A stretch of 11,782 nt of DNA from an uncultured Lachnospiraceae bacterium. GTDB taxonomy: Bacteria > Bacillota > Clostridia > Lachnospirales > Lachnospiraceae. The translations under genes were made by a program, and so were the position numbers. The notes beneath the pieces were generated by a model that saw nothing but the letters and a program-made list of their open reading frames with translations, searched no databases and was not told the DNA's origin. Of the stretch, positions 1-6,817 are shown in pieces; within the stretch, counting starts at the first letter, position 1; each line of letters opens with the position of its first letter. The stretch spans positions 1 to 11,782 of the forward strand of contig CACYEU010000082.1 in NCBI GenBank assembly GCA_902773445.1, in the 5' to 3' direction.

Positions 1-459
1 ATCAGCATCGTCTGCGGCGATATCAAAAACGCGCCGCAGATCTTCGGACACGGGTCATTTCAGATCGTGGTGACCAACCCGCCGTATATTAAAAACAACG
101 CGGGCCTTAAGGCCTCGGGAAATAAATGCATCGCCCGTTCGGAGGTTGCGATCACGCTCACGGAACTGCTCAAATCCGCGTCGGCGCTGCTGCCCGCGAA
201 AGGGCGTTTCTATATGATCCACAAGGCGAACCGTCTCGCCGAGATCATCGGAGAGATGCAGCGCGCGAAGATCGAGCCGAAGAAGATCAGGCTGGTCTAC
301 CCGCGCGCCGGCAAAGAGGCGAAGCTGGCGCTGATCATGGGCATCAGAGACGGCGGCAGCCAGACCACGGTCGAACCGCCGCTGATCCTCTACAACGAAG
401 ACGGGTCTGAAAGCGACGAACTCAAAATGATCTACAGCAAATACGCGCAGCAGGCGTAG
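1..459 (+). CDS. trmN6: TrmN6-like tRNA1(Val) adenine-N6 methyltransferase, 5'-truncated by window edge
   Basis: The reading frame is open from base 1 to the TAG at 457-459, so only the last 152 residues are present and the true start lies upstream. The fragment holds a GD pair (residues 6-7) followed by VVTNPPY (23-29). The NPPY motif is the substrate-base clamp of N6-adenine and related class I SAM-dependent methyltransferases. Downstream, 'RLVYPRAGKEAKLALIMG' matches the C-terminal strand pair typical of the COG4123 (TrmN6/YfiC/YabB) family, whose characterised member methylates A37 of tRNA1(Val). The SAM-binding glycine motif must lie before the window. A gene of this family standing immediately upstream of rsmI is the usual Firmicutes arrangement (yabB-yazA-yabC in Bacillus), which supports the call. 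The gap to rsmI is 30 bp, so co-transcription is likely. The tRNA specificity is inferred from the family; an alternative is another NPPY methylase. Confidence 0.85.
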   Translation: MSIVCGDIKNAPQIFGHGSFQIVVTNPPYIKNNAGLKASGNKCIARSEVAITLTELLKSASALLPAKGRFYMIHKANRLAEIIGEMQRAKIEPKKIRLVYPRAGKEAKLALIMGIRDGGSQTTVEPPLILYNEDGSESDELKMIYSKYAQQA

Positions 460-489
460 ACGCTGTCAGAACAGATAAAGGTAAGACAG

Positions 490-1359
490 ATGAGTGAGAC
501 AGGAAAACTAATCGTATGCGCAACGCCGATCGGAAATCTTTCCGATATGACTCCGCGCGCCGTCAAAAGCCTGAAGCAGGCTGATCTGATCGCGGCGGAG
601 GATACGCGCAACACTCGCAAACTTCTGGAACGTTTCAAGATCGAAACGCCGATGACGAGTTATCACCACTATAACCGTGTCGACAAAGCGAAGGAACTGA
701 TCGAGGAGATCCTGAGCGGCAAAATCGTCGCGCTTGTGACCGACGCCGGCACACCGGCCGTTTCCGATCCGGGAGAGGAACTCGTGAATATGTGTCATGA
801 ACGCGGTATTACCGTGACCGGCGTCCCGGGCCCGTCGGCAGCGATCCTTGCCCTGTCGGTGTCGGGGCTGAAAAGCGGGAAATTCACATTTATCGGATTC
901 CTGCCGCGCGACAACAAGGAGAGGAAAGCCGCGCTGGCCGAACTGGCGGAAGAAAAGCACACGCTGATCCTCTACGAAGCGCCGCACCGCATGGCAAAGA
1001 CGCTCAATGATCTGCACGCTGTACTCGGTGACCGCAGCATCTGCGTCGCGCATGAGCTGACAAAGGTGCATGAGAGCATTCACCGCGGGACGATCGGGGA
1101 GCTGTCGATCTATTTCTCGAAAAATGAACCGAAGGGCGAGTATGTCCTGATCATTGAAGAGCCGGATGCCGAGGCGCTCAAACAGGAAAGCGTTCAAAAA
1201 TGGAACAGTATTCCGGTCGGAGAACATGTTCTGCAGTATGAGGAAGCCGGGCACGACCGGAAAACCGCGATGAAACTCGCCGCAAAGGACCGCGGTGTTT
1301 CAAAACGGGACATTTACAAGAAGATGCTAGAGGAAATTGATGAAAACGTTGATATTTGA
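490..1359 (+). CDS. rsmI: 16S rRNA (cytidine(1402)-2'-O)-methyltransferase RsmI
   Basis: This 289-residue protein is a tetrapyrrole-methylase-fold enzyme. RsmI uses SAM to 2'-O-methylate C1402 in the 30S decoding centre. Family motifs appear in order: LIVCATPIGNLSDMTPRA (residues 8-25), AAEDTRNTRKLL, SYHHYN, LVTDAGTPAVSDPGEELV, VPGPSA, GFLPR, YEAPHR and ELTKVHE. The last ~50 residues (GHDRKTAMKLAAKDRGVSKR, then DIYKKML) look like the small C-terminal HTH-like domain found in full-length RsmI. Length is normal for the family. The ATG at 490 follows AAAGGTAA (477-484). The 3' end overlaps the start of tatD by 20 bp, which suggests translational coupling. Upstream is a trmN6-like gene and two genes downstream is rsmA, so the cluster is devoted to rRNA/tRNA methylation. 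Identification is firm. Confidence 0.96.
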   Translation: MSETGKLIVCATPIGNLSDMTPRAVKSLKQADLIAAEDTRNTRKLLERFKIETPMTSYHHYNRVDKAKELIEEILSGKIVALVTDAGTPAVSDPGEELVNMCHERGITVTGVPGPSAAILALSVSGLKSGKFTFIGFLPRDNKERKAALAELAEEKHTLILYEAPHRMAKTLNDLHAVLGDRSICVAHELTKVHESIHRGTIGELSIYFSKNEPKGEYVLIIEEPDAEALKQESVQKWNSIPVGEHVLQYEEAGHDRKTAMKLAAKDRGVSKRDIYKKMLEEIDENVDI

Positions 1360-2110
1360 TACACACGCGCACTATGACGACAGACGGTTCGACGAGGACC
1401 GCGATGAACTGCTCGCCGGCATGAGAGAGGCCGGGGTTGGTACGATCGTCAATGTCGGAGCGGCATTTGACGGGTGCAGGGCGGCCGTTGAGCTCAGCAG
1501 AAAGTGGGATTTCATCTACGCGGCGGTCGGCGTGCATCCCGATGAGACCGGATGCCTCGACGAGGAGCATATCGCGCAGCTTAAAGCATGGGCCGCGGAG
1601 CCGAAGACGGTCGCGATCGGCGAGATCGGTCTCGACTATCACAACGATGTCGAGCCGCACGAATTCCAGCAGAAATGGTTCATCCGCCAGATCGGGCTGG
1701 CGCGCGAAGTCGGTCTGCCGATCCTCGTGCACAGCCGCGACGCGGTTCAGGACACCTATGACATTATCAGGGACCACGCGGCCGGGATGACCGGTATCAT
1801 TCACGCGTTTTCTGCCTCCAAGGAAATGGCGCTTAAGTATATTGAACTCGGCTACTATATCGGCATGGGAGGGGTCGTCACATTCAAAAACGGCAAAAAG
1901 GCGAAGGAAGTCGTCGCCGCGATCCCGCTCGAAAGCCTTGTGCTTGAAACCGACGCGCCGTATCTGTCGCCGGATCCGCTGCGCGGCAGGCGCAACGACT
2001 CGGCGAAGCTGAAATATGTCGTTCAGATGGTCGCTTCGCTCAAGGGTGTGAGCGAGGAGGAAGTCATCGGGACGACGACTCGCAATGCATGTGAACTGTT
2101 CGGCATCTGA
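1340..2110 (+). CDS. tatD: TatD-family metal-dependent deoxyribonuclease/hydrolase
   Basis: The 256-residue protein belongs to the TatD branch of the amidohydrolase (TIM-barrel) superfamily; members act as 3'-5' exonucleases or D-aminoacyl-tRNA-processing-type hydrolases and bind two metals. The metal ligands are all visible: the HxH pair H9/H11 in FDTHAHYDD, E95 in GEIGLDYH, H131 in LVHSRDA, H155 in IIHAFS and D205 in LETDAPYLSP. Length is typical. I chose ATG 1340 over the in-frame TTG at 1337 because AGAGGA (1329-1334) is correctly spaced from it. The gene overlaps the rsmI 3' end. In Bacillus the orthologue (yabD) lies in the same chromosomal cluster upstream of rnmV and ksgA; here rsmA follows directly after 31 bp. 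The exact physiological substrate cannot be told from sequence. Confidence 0.94.
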   Translation: MKTLIFDTHAHYDDRRFDEDRDELLAGMREAGVGTIVNVGAAFDGCRAAVELSRKWDFIYAAVGVHPDETGCLDEEHIAQLKAWAAEPKTVAIGEIGLDYHNDVEPHEFQQKWFIRQIGLAREVGLPILVHSRDAVQDTYDIIRDHAAGMTGIIHAFSASKEMALKYIELGYYIGMGGVVTFKNGKKAKEVVAAIPLESLVLETDAPYLSPDPLRGRRNDSAKLKYVVQMVASLKGVSEEEVIGTTTRNACELFGI

Positions 2111-2141
2111 ACCGGGCGACGCAGACTGAAAGGAAACATCA

Positions 2142-3020
2142 ATGCTGGCTGAGCGCATTTTGAACAACACGAAACGAATCGTACAGGAGAATCATATCCG
2201 GTTTCAGAAGAAATTCGGACAGAATTTCCTGATCGACGCGCATGTTCTTGGCAAAATCGTCCGGGCCGCCGGCATCGGTCCCGACGACCGCGTGATCGAA
2301 GTCGGTCCCGGCATCGGAACGCTGACCCAGGAGCTGGCCGAGCGCGCGAAGAAAGTCATCTGCGTTGAGATCGACCGCAACCTTGTCGAAATCCTCGGCG
2401 AAACGCTTGCGGATTACGATAATGTTGAGATCATCAACGAGGATATCTTAAAGGTCGACCCGGAAGCGCTCCGGCAGAGACTCGGAGACGAAGAAGGCCG
2501 CATCATCATGGTCGCAAACCTGCCGTACAACATCACTTCGCCACTGATCATGAAATACTTCGAGGAAGCTCCGTTCGTCGAGACATTCGTGCTGATGCTC
2601 CAGGAAGAAGTCGCGGTCCGGATGCAGGCAGAAGCGGGGTCGAAAGAGTACGGATCGCTGTCGGTCGCAACCGCCTACTATGCCGATGCCGAGATCGCGG
2701 CTTATGTGCCGCTCAACTGTTTTTATCCGCGTCCGAAAGTCGGGTCGGCTGTAATCCGCCTGGACCGGCATGACAAACCGCCTGTTGAGGTGTATGACGA
2801 AGAACTTCTGTTCAGAGTCGTGCGCGCCGCGTTTAACCAGCGCAGGAAGATGCTCAGCAACAGCCTGACAAACGGAATGGACAAGGCATTTACCAAGGAA
2901 CAGATCAATGAGGCACTGACTGAAGCCGGCGTTGAATCCACGCAGAGAGCCGAGGAACTGCCTCTCGCAAAATTTGCTATGATCGCGAATTCTTTGTATA
3001 ATAGAGGGTACACTAACTAA
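2142..3020 (+). CDS. rsmA: 16S rRNA (adenine(1518)-N6/adenine(1519)-N6)-dimethyltransferase (KsgA)
   Basis: This 292-residue cytosolic enzyme transfers four methyl groups from SAM to two adjacent adenines in the 3' terminal hairpin of 16S rRNA, a late 30S assembly step; its loss classically gives kasugamycin resistance. Diagnostic motifs are KKFGQNFLID (23-32), the SAM-binding VIEVGPGIGTLTQELAERA (51-69), the acidic CVEIDRNL, and the catalytic NLPYN (126-130) followed by ITSPLIMKYF. The C-terminal part contains FYPRPKVGSAVIRLDR and AAFNQRRKMLSNSL, which also fit the family. AAAGGA (2129-2134) lies 7 bp before the ATG. The last codons contain a good promoter for the next gene. In many Firmicutes an rnmV gene (ribonuclease M5) sits between tatD and rsmA; none is present here. 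Confidence 0.97.
   Translation: MLAERILNNTKRIVQENHIRFQKKFGQNFLIDAHVLGKIVRAAGIGPDDRVIEVGPGIGTLTQELAERAKKVICVEIDRNLVEILGETLADYDNVEIINEDILKVDPEALRQRLGDEEGRIIMVANLPYNITSPLIMKYFEEAPFVETFVLMLQEEVAVRMQAEAGSKEYGSLSVATAYYADAEIAAYVPLNCFYPRPKVGSAVIRLDRHDKPPVEVYDEELLFRVVRAAFNQRRKMLSNSLTNGMDKAFTKEQINEALTEAGVESTQRAEELPLAKFAMIANSLYNRGYTN
2974..3002 (+). promoter_or_regulatory. Sigma-A-type promoter inside the rsmA 3' end, driving citrate synthase
   Basis: TTGCTA (2974-2979) and a perfect TATAAT (2997-3002) are separated by exactly 17 bp. Transcription would start near 3009, giving a leader of about 29 nt before the ATG at 3038. The -35 box shares its TTGC start with the TTGCAT box of the tRNA promoter at 11569. 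The elements lie within the last codons of rsmA, so their AT-rich sequence stands out against the GC-rich coding sequence around it. This is a pattern match, not a mapped promoter. Confidence 0.7.
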
Positions 3021-3037
3021 CAAATGGAGGGCCTTAT

Positions 3038-4399
3038 ATGAGTAAGGGTTTATTTGGTCTGACACCGCGTATCGAAGAGCTGTCTGAGCTCAGTCAGAAG
3101 CACAATTCGATCGACAAAGAGCTCTATGTCAAATACGACGTCAAACAGGGTCTGCGCGACTCAAGCGGCGCCGGCGTTCTGACCGGCTTGACAAATGTCT
3201 CTGATGTCAACGCGAAGAAGGAAGTCGACGGAAAGATCGTTCCGTGTGCCGGCAACCTTTATTACCGCGGATACAACATCAAAGACCTGATCCGCGGATT
3301 CGAGCAGCTTGAAGACTTCGGCGGCTTCGAAGAGGCGGCTTATCTGCTGATGGTCGGCGAGCTTCCGACACAGCAGCAGCTTTCCGATTTCAGGGATCTT
3401 CTCGTATCCTGCCGGCGTCTACCGCCGAACTTTGTCCGCGATATCATTATGAAAGCGCCGAGCCGCGATATGATGAATTCACTGTCACGCTCGATCCTGT
3501 CGCTTTACACCTATGATCCGTACGCGGATGACACATCGCTTCCGAATGTTCTGCGCCAGTCGATCAATCTGATCGCGCAGTTCCCGATGCTGATGGTCTA
3601 CGGATTCCACGCTTACAACTACCATCACGGACAGGATCTGTACATCTATGCGCCGAAGCCTGAGCTTTCGACTGCCGAGAATATTCTGATGATGCTGCGC
3701 GAAGACCGTCAGTACACACCGCTCGAGGCAAAGGTTCTCGACATGGCGATGGTGCTCCATATGGATCACGGCGGAGGCAACAACTCGACATTTACGACCC
3801 ACGTCGTCACATCGTCCGGTACCGACACTTATTCGACGATCGCGGCAGCGCTCGCATCCCTCAAGGGACCGAAACACGGCGGCGCGAACATCAAGGTCAT
3901 GGAGATGTTCGACGCGATCAAGACAGAGGTCGTCGACTGGGAAGATGACGAGGAAATCGAGAACTATCTGACCGCGATCCTCAACAAAGAGGTCTTTGAC
4001 CGCAAGGGCCTGATCTATGGTATCGGTCATGCGATCTACACCGTGTCTGACCCGAGAGCCGAAGTGCTCGAGGAATATGTCTCGAAGCTTGCGAAAGCCA
4101 AGGGATATGACAAAGAGTACGGACTCTACAAGAAAGTCGAGCAGATCGCTCCGCGTCTGATCGAAGCGCGCCAGCACAACAAAAAGGGTGTTAACGCGAA
4201 TGTCGACTTTTACAGCGGTCTGGTCTACAACATGCTCGGACTGCCGCTCAGCCTCTATACGCCGCTGTTTGCGACGGCACGTATCGTCGGCTGGAGCGCT
4301 CACCGATTAGAAGAACTTCAAAACGTCCACAGAATCATCCGGCCAGCATATATGCCGCTGTGTCCGCGCAAGGAGTATATCCCGATCGACCGGAGGTAA
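3038..4399 (+). CDS. gltA: Citrate synthase (citrate/2-methylcitrate synthase family)
   Basis: The 453-residue enzyme condenses oxaloacetate with acetyl-CoA to citrate. The catalytic triad of the family can be placed: H280 in GPKHGGANIKV, H331 in YGIGHAIYTVSDPRAEV and D390 in NVDFYSG. The upstream oxaloacetate-binding stretch is LHMDHGGGNNSTFTTHV (H241/H244), and FATARIVGWSAHRLEEL near the C-terminus carries a substrate-binding Arg. An N-terminal segment of about 60-70 residues precedes the usual core (GNLYYRGYNIKDLI), making it longer than compact ~370-residue bacterial forms. This longer type is common in Clostridia. TGGAGG (3025-3030) is 7 bp before the ATG, and a promoter lies just upstream. 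No aconitase or isocitrate dehydrogenase gene is next to it. Preference for acetyl-CoA over propionyl-CoA cannot be read from the sequence, so 2-methylcitrate synthase remains possible. Confidence 0.93.
   Translation: MSKGLFGLTPRIEELSELSQKHNSIDKELYVKYDVKQGLRDSSGAGVLTGLTNVSDVNAKKEVDGKIVPCAGNLYYRGYNIKDLIRGFEQLEDFGGFEEAAYLLMVGELPTQQQLSDFRDLLVSCRRLPPNFVRDIIMKAPSRDMMNSLSRSILSLYTYDPYADDTSLPNVLRQSINLIAQFPMLMVYGFHAYNYHHGQDLYIYAPKPELSTAENILMMLREDRQYTPLEAKVLDMAMVLHMDHGGGNNSTFTTHVVTSSGTDTYSTIAAALASLKGPKHGGANIKVMEMFDAIKTEVVDWEDDEEIENYLTAILNKEVFDRKGLIYGIGHAIYTVSDPRAEVLEEYVSKLAKAKGYDKEYGLYKKVEQIAPRLIEARQHNKKGVNANVDFYSGLVYNMLGLPLSLYTPLFATARIVGWSAHRLEELQNVHRIIRPAYMPLCPRKEYIPIDRR
4392..4396 (+). promoter_or_regulatory. 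Ribosome binding site GGAGG deciding the hydrolase start
   Basis: GGAGG lies in the last sense codons of the citrate synthase gene. It is 8 bp before ATG 4405 but only 2 bp before ATG 4399, so 4405 is the better start of the alpha/beta hydrolase. It also explains the tight coupling of the two genes. Confidence 0.7.
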
Positions 4400-4404
4400 T
4401 GACG

Positions 4405-5331
4405 ATGAAGGAAGAATACTATTTTCCGTCTGCTGATAATCTGACACAGATCCATGTATGTGTGTGGAAACCCGAGGGGAAACCGAAAGCGGTTCTTCAG
4501 ATCATACACGGAATGAAGGAGTACATCGGCCGCTATGAGAATTTTGCCGAGTTTTTAAATGAAAAAGGCATTCTTGTCGTCGGCAACGACCATCTGGGTC
4601 ACGGCCGTTCCGTTGCGGATGAGAGCTGCTACGGATTCTTCAGCAACAGGCGTGGACCGGACGATGTCCTGTCCGATATTCAGACGGTCAGGGAAAAGAC
4701 CGAAGCCCGCGAGCCGGACATTCCGTATTTTATGCTCGGGCACAGTATGGGATCGGCGCTTCTGCGCTGTTATCTGACCGAAAAGAGCCGGGGTCTTAAA
4801 GGCGCGATCATCATGGGTTCATTTACAGCGCCGCCGGCAGCAGTCAAGGTTGCGAAGGCACTGTGCAGGACGACCGCGAAGTTCCGCGGACGCAAGCACA
4901 TCAGCAAGCTCGTCGACTCACTGGCAGCAGGCGGTTACAACAAGGAGTTCAAACATCCGGAGACAGCAGTCGACTGGCTGTCAAGGGATAACAAGAACAA
5001 CACGGCCTATGAAAATGATCCGTACTGTCAGCACGAGTTTACGGTCAATGCCTATTACGGCATGTTCGAAGCGCTGGCGCGGGCCGAGAAAACGCAGAAC
5101 ATGGACAGGATCAACAAAGATCTGCCGCTTCTGATCGTCTCGGGGGCAGAGGATCCGGTCGGACATCACGGCAAAGACATTCCGAAGATCGCGCGCTGGT
5201 ACCGCGGGATCGGCATCAAACGGGTCAAGGAAAAGCTCTATGCCGGAGACCGTCACGAGATCCTCAACGAACTCGACAAAGATAAGGTTTACAACGATTT
5301 ATACAACTGGCTATCAGGACTGATCAATTAA
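4405..5331 (+). CDS. Alpha/beta hydrolase, monoacylglycerol lipase / lysophospholipase type
   Basis: The 308-residue protein has the alpha/beta-hydrolase fold of the serine aminopeptidase S33/Hydrolase_4 group, whose characterised members hydrolyse monoacylglycerols or lysophospholipids. The oxyanion-loop HG occurs in IIHGMKEYIGRYENFA (residues 33-48), then GNDHLGHGRS. The nucleophile elbow is GHSMG (S114), the acid is D250 in SGAEDPVG, and the base is H284 in YAGDRHEIL, giving a complete triad. No signal peptide or membrane anchor is visible, so it is probably cytosolic. An upstream in-frame ATG at 4360 would lie deep inside citrate synthase and has no ribosome binding site; ATG 4399 overlaps the citrate synthase stop but is too near the GGAGG. 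Only 5 bp separate the chosen start from the preceding stop, so the two are very likely co-transcribed. Substrate is not predictable; a link to acyl-chain metabolism is only suggestive. Confidence 0.88.
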   Translation: MKEEYYFPSADNLTQIHVCVWKPEGKPKAVLQIIHGMKEYIGRYENFAEFLNEKGILVVGNDHLGHGRSVADESCYGFFSNRRGPDDVLSDIQTVREKTEAREPDIPYFMLGHSMGSALLRCYLTEKSRGLKGAIIMGSFTAPPAAVKVAKALCRTTAKFRGRKHISKLVDSLAAGGYNKEFKHPETAVDWLSRDNKNNTAYENDPYCQHEFTVNAYYGMFEALARAEKTQNMDRINKDLPLLIVSGAEDPVGHHGKDIPKIARWYRGIGIKRVKEKLYAGDRHEILNELDKDKVYNDLYNWLSGLIN

Positions 5332-5344
5332 GGAGTTATATCAA

Positions 5345-6790
5345 ATGGCTAAAGCAGGTAAGAAGGTTGAACAGATCACATCGCGCGACGTGGATTTTGC
5401 GCAGTGGTACACCGATGTCGTCAAGAAGGCGGAACTGATCGGTTACACGAGCGTCAAGGGCTGCACGGTCTTAAAGCCGGCCGGATTCGCGATCTGGGAG
5501 AGGATGAAGGAAGAACTCGACAGGCGCTTTAAGGCGACCGGCGTTCAGAACGTCTATCTGCCGATGTTCATCCCGGAAAACCTGCTGCAGAAGGAAAAGG
5601 ATCACGTCGAAGGATTTGCCCCGGAAGTCGCGTGGGTCACCCACGGCGGTGAGAACGAGCTGACCGAGCGCATGTGCGTGCGGCCGACATCCGAGACGCT
5701 GTTCTGTGATCTGTATTCGAAGGATATCCATTCATTCCGCGATCTGCCGCGCCTCTACAATCAGTGGTGTTCGGTGGTCCGCTGGGAGAAGACGACCCGT
5801 CCGTTCCTGCGCTCCAGAGAATTCCTCTGGCAGGAAGGACACACGGCGCACGCGACGGCCGAGGAAGCCGAAGAGCGCACAGTCATGATGTTAAATGTCT
5901 ACGCTGATTTCTGTAAAGAAGTCCTCGCGATCCCGGTCATCAAGGGCCGCAAGAGCGAGAAGGAAAAATTCGCCGGCGCCGAGGCGACCTATACGATCGA
6001 GTCGCTGATGCACGACGGCAAAGCGCTGCAGTCCGGAACCAGCCACAATTTCGGCGACGGATTCGCGCGAGCCTACGATATCCAGTACACCGATAAGAAC
6101 AATCAGCTTCAGTATGTCCACCAGACCTCCTGGGGATTCACGACGCGCATGGTCGGCGCGATCATCATGGTCCATGGCGATGACGACGGACTTGTGCTTC
6201 CGCCGAAAGTCGCTCCGACTCAGGTTGCGGTCATTCCGATCAGGATGCAGCAGGAAGAAGTCATGGAAGCCTGCGGTCAGATCAGAGATGAACTCGTCGC
6301 GGCCGGAATCCGGACACTGGTCGACGATTCCGACAAGAGCCCGGGATGGAAATTTGCCGAGCACGAGATGCGCGGCGTACCGATCCGTCTTGAGCTCGGA
6401 CCGAAAGATCTCGAGAAGAAGCAGGTCGTTCTGGTCCGCCGCGACACCGGAGAGAAGATCCCGGCGCCGATCGACGGAATCGCCGGGACGATCACAAAGA
6501 TGCTTGCCGATATTCACGATTCAATGTATGCGCGCGCAAAAGAACATCTTGAGAAGCACGTGACGACCGTGAAGACTTACGACGAATTCAAGGATGCCGC
6601 TGAGAACAAACCCGGATTCATCAAAGCCCACTGGTGCGGATGTCAGGAATGCGAGGATGCCGTCAAGGAAGATACGACCGCGACACTCCGCTGCATCCCG
6701 TTCGAGGGCGGAGAACCGGAAGAAGGCGCTGTCTGCGTATACTGCGGCAAGCCGGCGAAATACAACGCCTACTGGGGAAAGGCCTATTAA
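5345..6790 (+). CDS. proS: Prolyl-tRNA synthetase, type 3 (archaeal/eukaryotic-like)
   Basis: This 481-residue class II aminoacyl-tRNA synthetase charges tRNA-Pro. It lacks the ~180-residue editing insertion of the ~570-residue bacterial ProRS and matches the shorter archaeal/eukaryotic-like form. Seen in order: NVYLPMFIP (motif 1 region), RPTSE (113-117), SREFLWQEGHTAHAT (motif 2 region, R158-E159 onward), and TSWGFTTRMVGAIIM with R268 (motif 3). The anticodon-binding domain begins near VAPTQVAVIPI. The C-terminal zinc-type domain has Cys 431, 433, 436, 464 and 467 and ends in a terminal Tyr, a hallmark of this type. AGGAG (5331-5335) overlaps the preceding stop codon and is 9 bp from the ATG. 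The 13-bp upstream gap leaves no room for a T-box leader. cca follows after 27 bp. Confidence 0.96.
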   Translation: MAKAGKKVEQITSRDVDFAQWYTDVVKKAELIGYTSVKGCTVLKPAGFAIWERMKEELDRRFKATGVQNVYLPMFIPENLLQKEKDHVEGFAPEVAWVTHGGENELTERMCVRPTSETLFCDLYSKDIHSFRDLPRLYNQWCSVVRWEKTTRPFLRSREFLWQEGHTAHATAEEAEERTVMMLNVYADFCKEVLAIPVIKGRKSEKEKFAGAEATYTIESLMHDGKALQSGTSHNFGDGFARAYDIQYTDKNNQLQYVHQTSWGFTTRMVGAIIMVHGDDDGLVLPPKVAPTQVAVIPIRMQQEEVMEACGQIRDELVAAGIRTLVDDSDKSPGWKFAEHEMRGVPIRLELGPKDLEKKQVVLVRRDTGEKIPAPIDGIAGTITKMLADIHDSMYARAKEHLEKHVTTVKTYDEFKDAAENKPGFIKAHWCGCQECEDAVKEDTTATLRCIPFEGGEPEEGAVCVYCGKPAKYNAYWGKAY

Positions 6791-6817
6791 ACACCTGTTT
6801 TGGAAAGGTTTTGAAGA

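Noticed and set aside
1178..2170. Long minus-strand open frame (330 codons) opposite tatD and the rsmI end
   Set aside because: It is antisense to genes with clear catalytic motifs, has no recognisable domain or ribosome binding site, and is of the kind expected from the codon bias of GC-rich genes. The same applies to other minus-strand frames at 508-1254, 2448-3065, 3485-4303, 5891-6517, 6521-7093 and 9812-10444.
4360..4404. Earlier in-frame start for the alpha/beta hydrolase at 4360
   Set aside because: It would overlap citrate synthase by 40 bp, has no ribosome binding site, and adds residues that do not fit the family N-terminus; the GGAGG at 4392-4396 points to 4405.
5288..5317. Possible promoter before proS (TTTACA followed by TATCAG)
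   Set aside because: The -10 match is poor, the spacing is 18 bp, and the location inside the hydrolase coding end gives no extra support.
5332..5344. T-box leader or riboswitch controlling proS
   Set aside because: Only 13 bp separate the hydrolase stop from the proS start, so there is no room for a structured leader.
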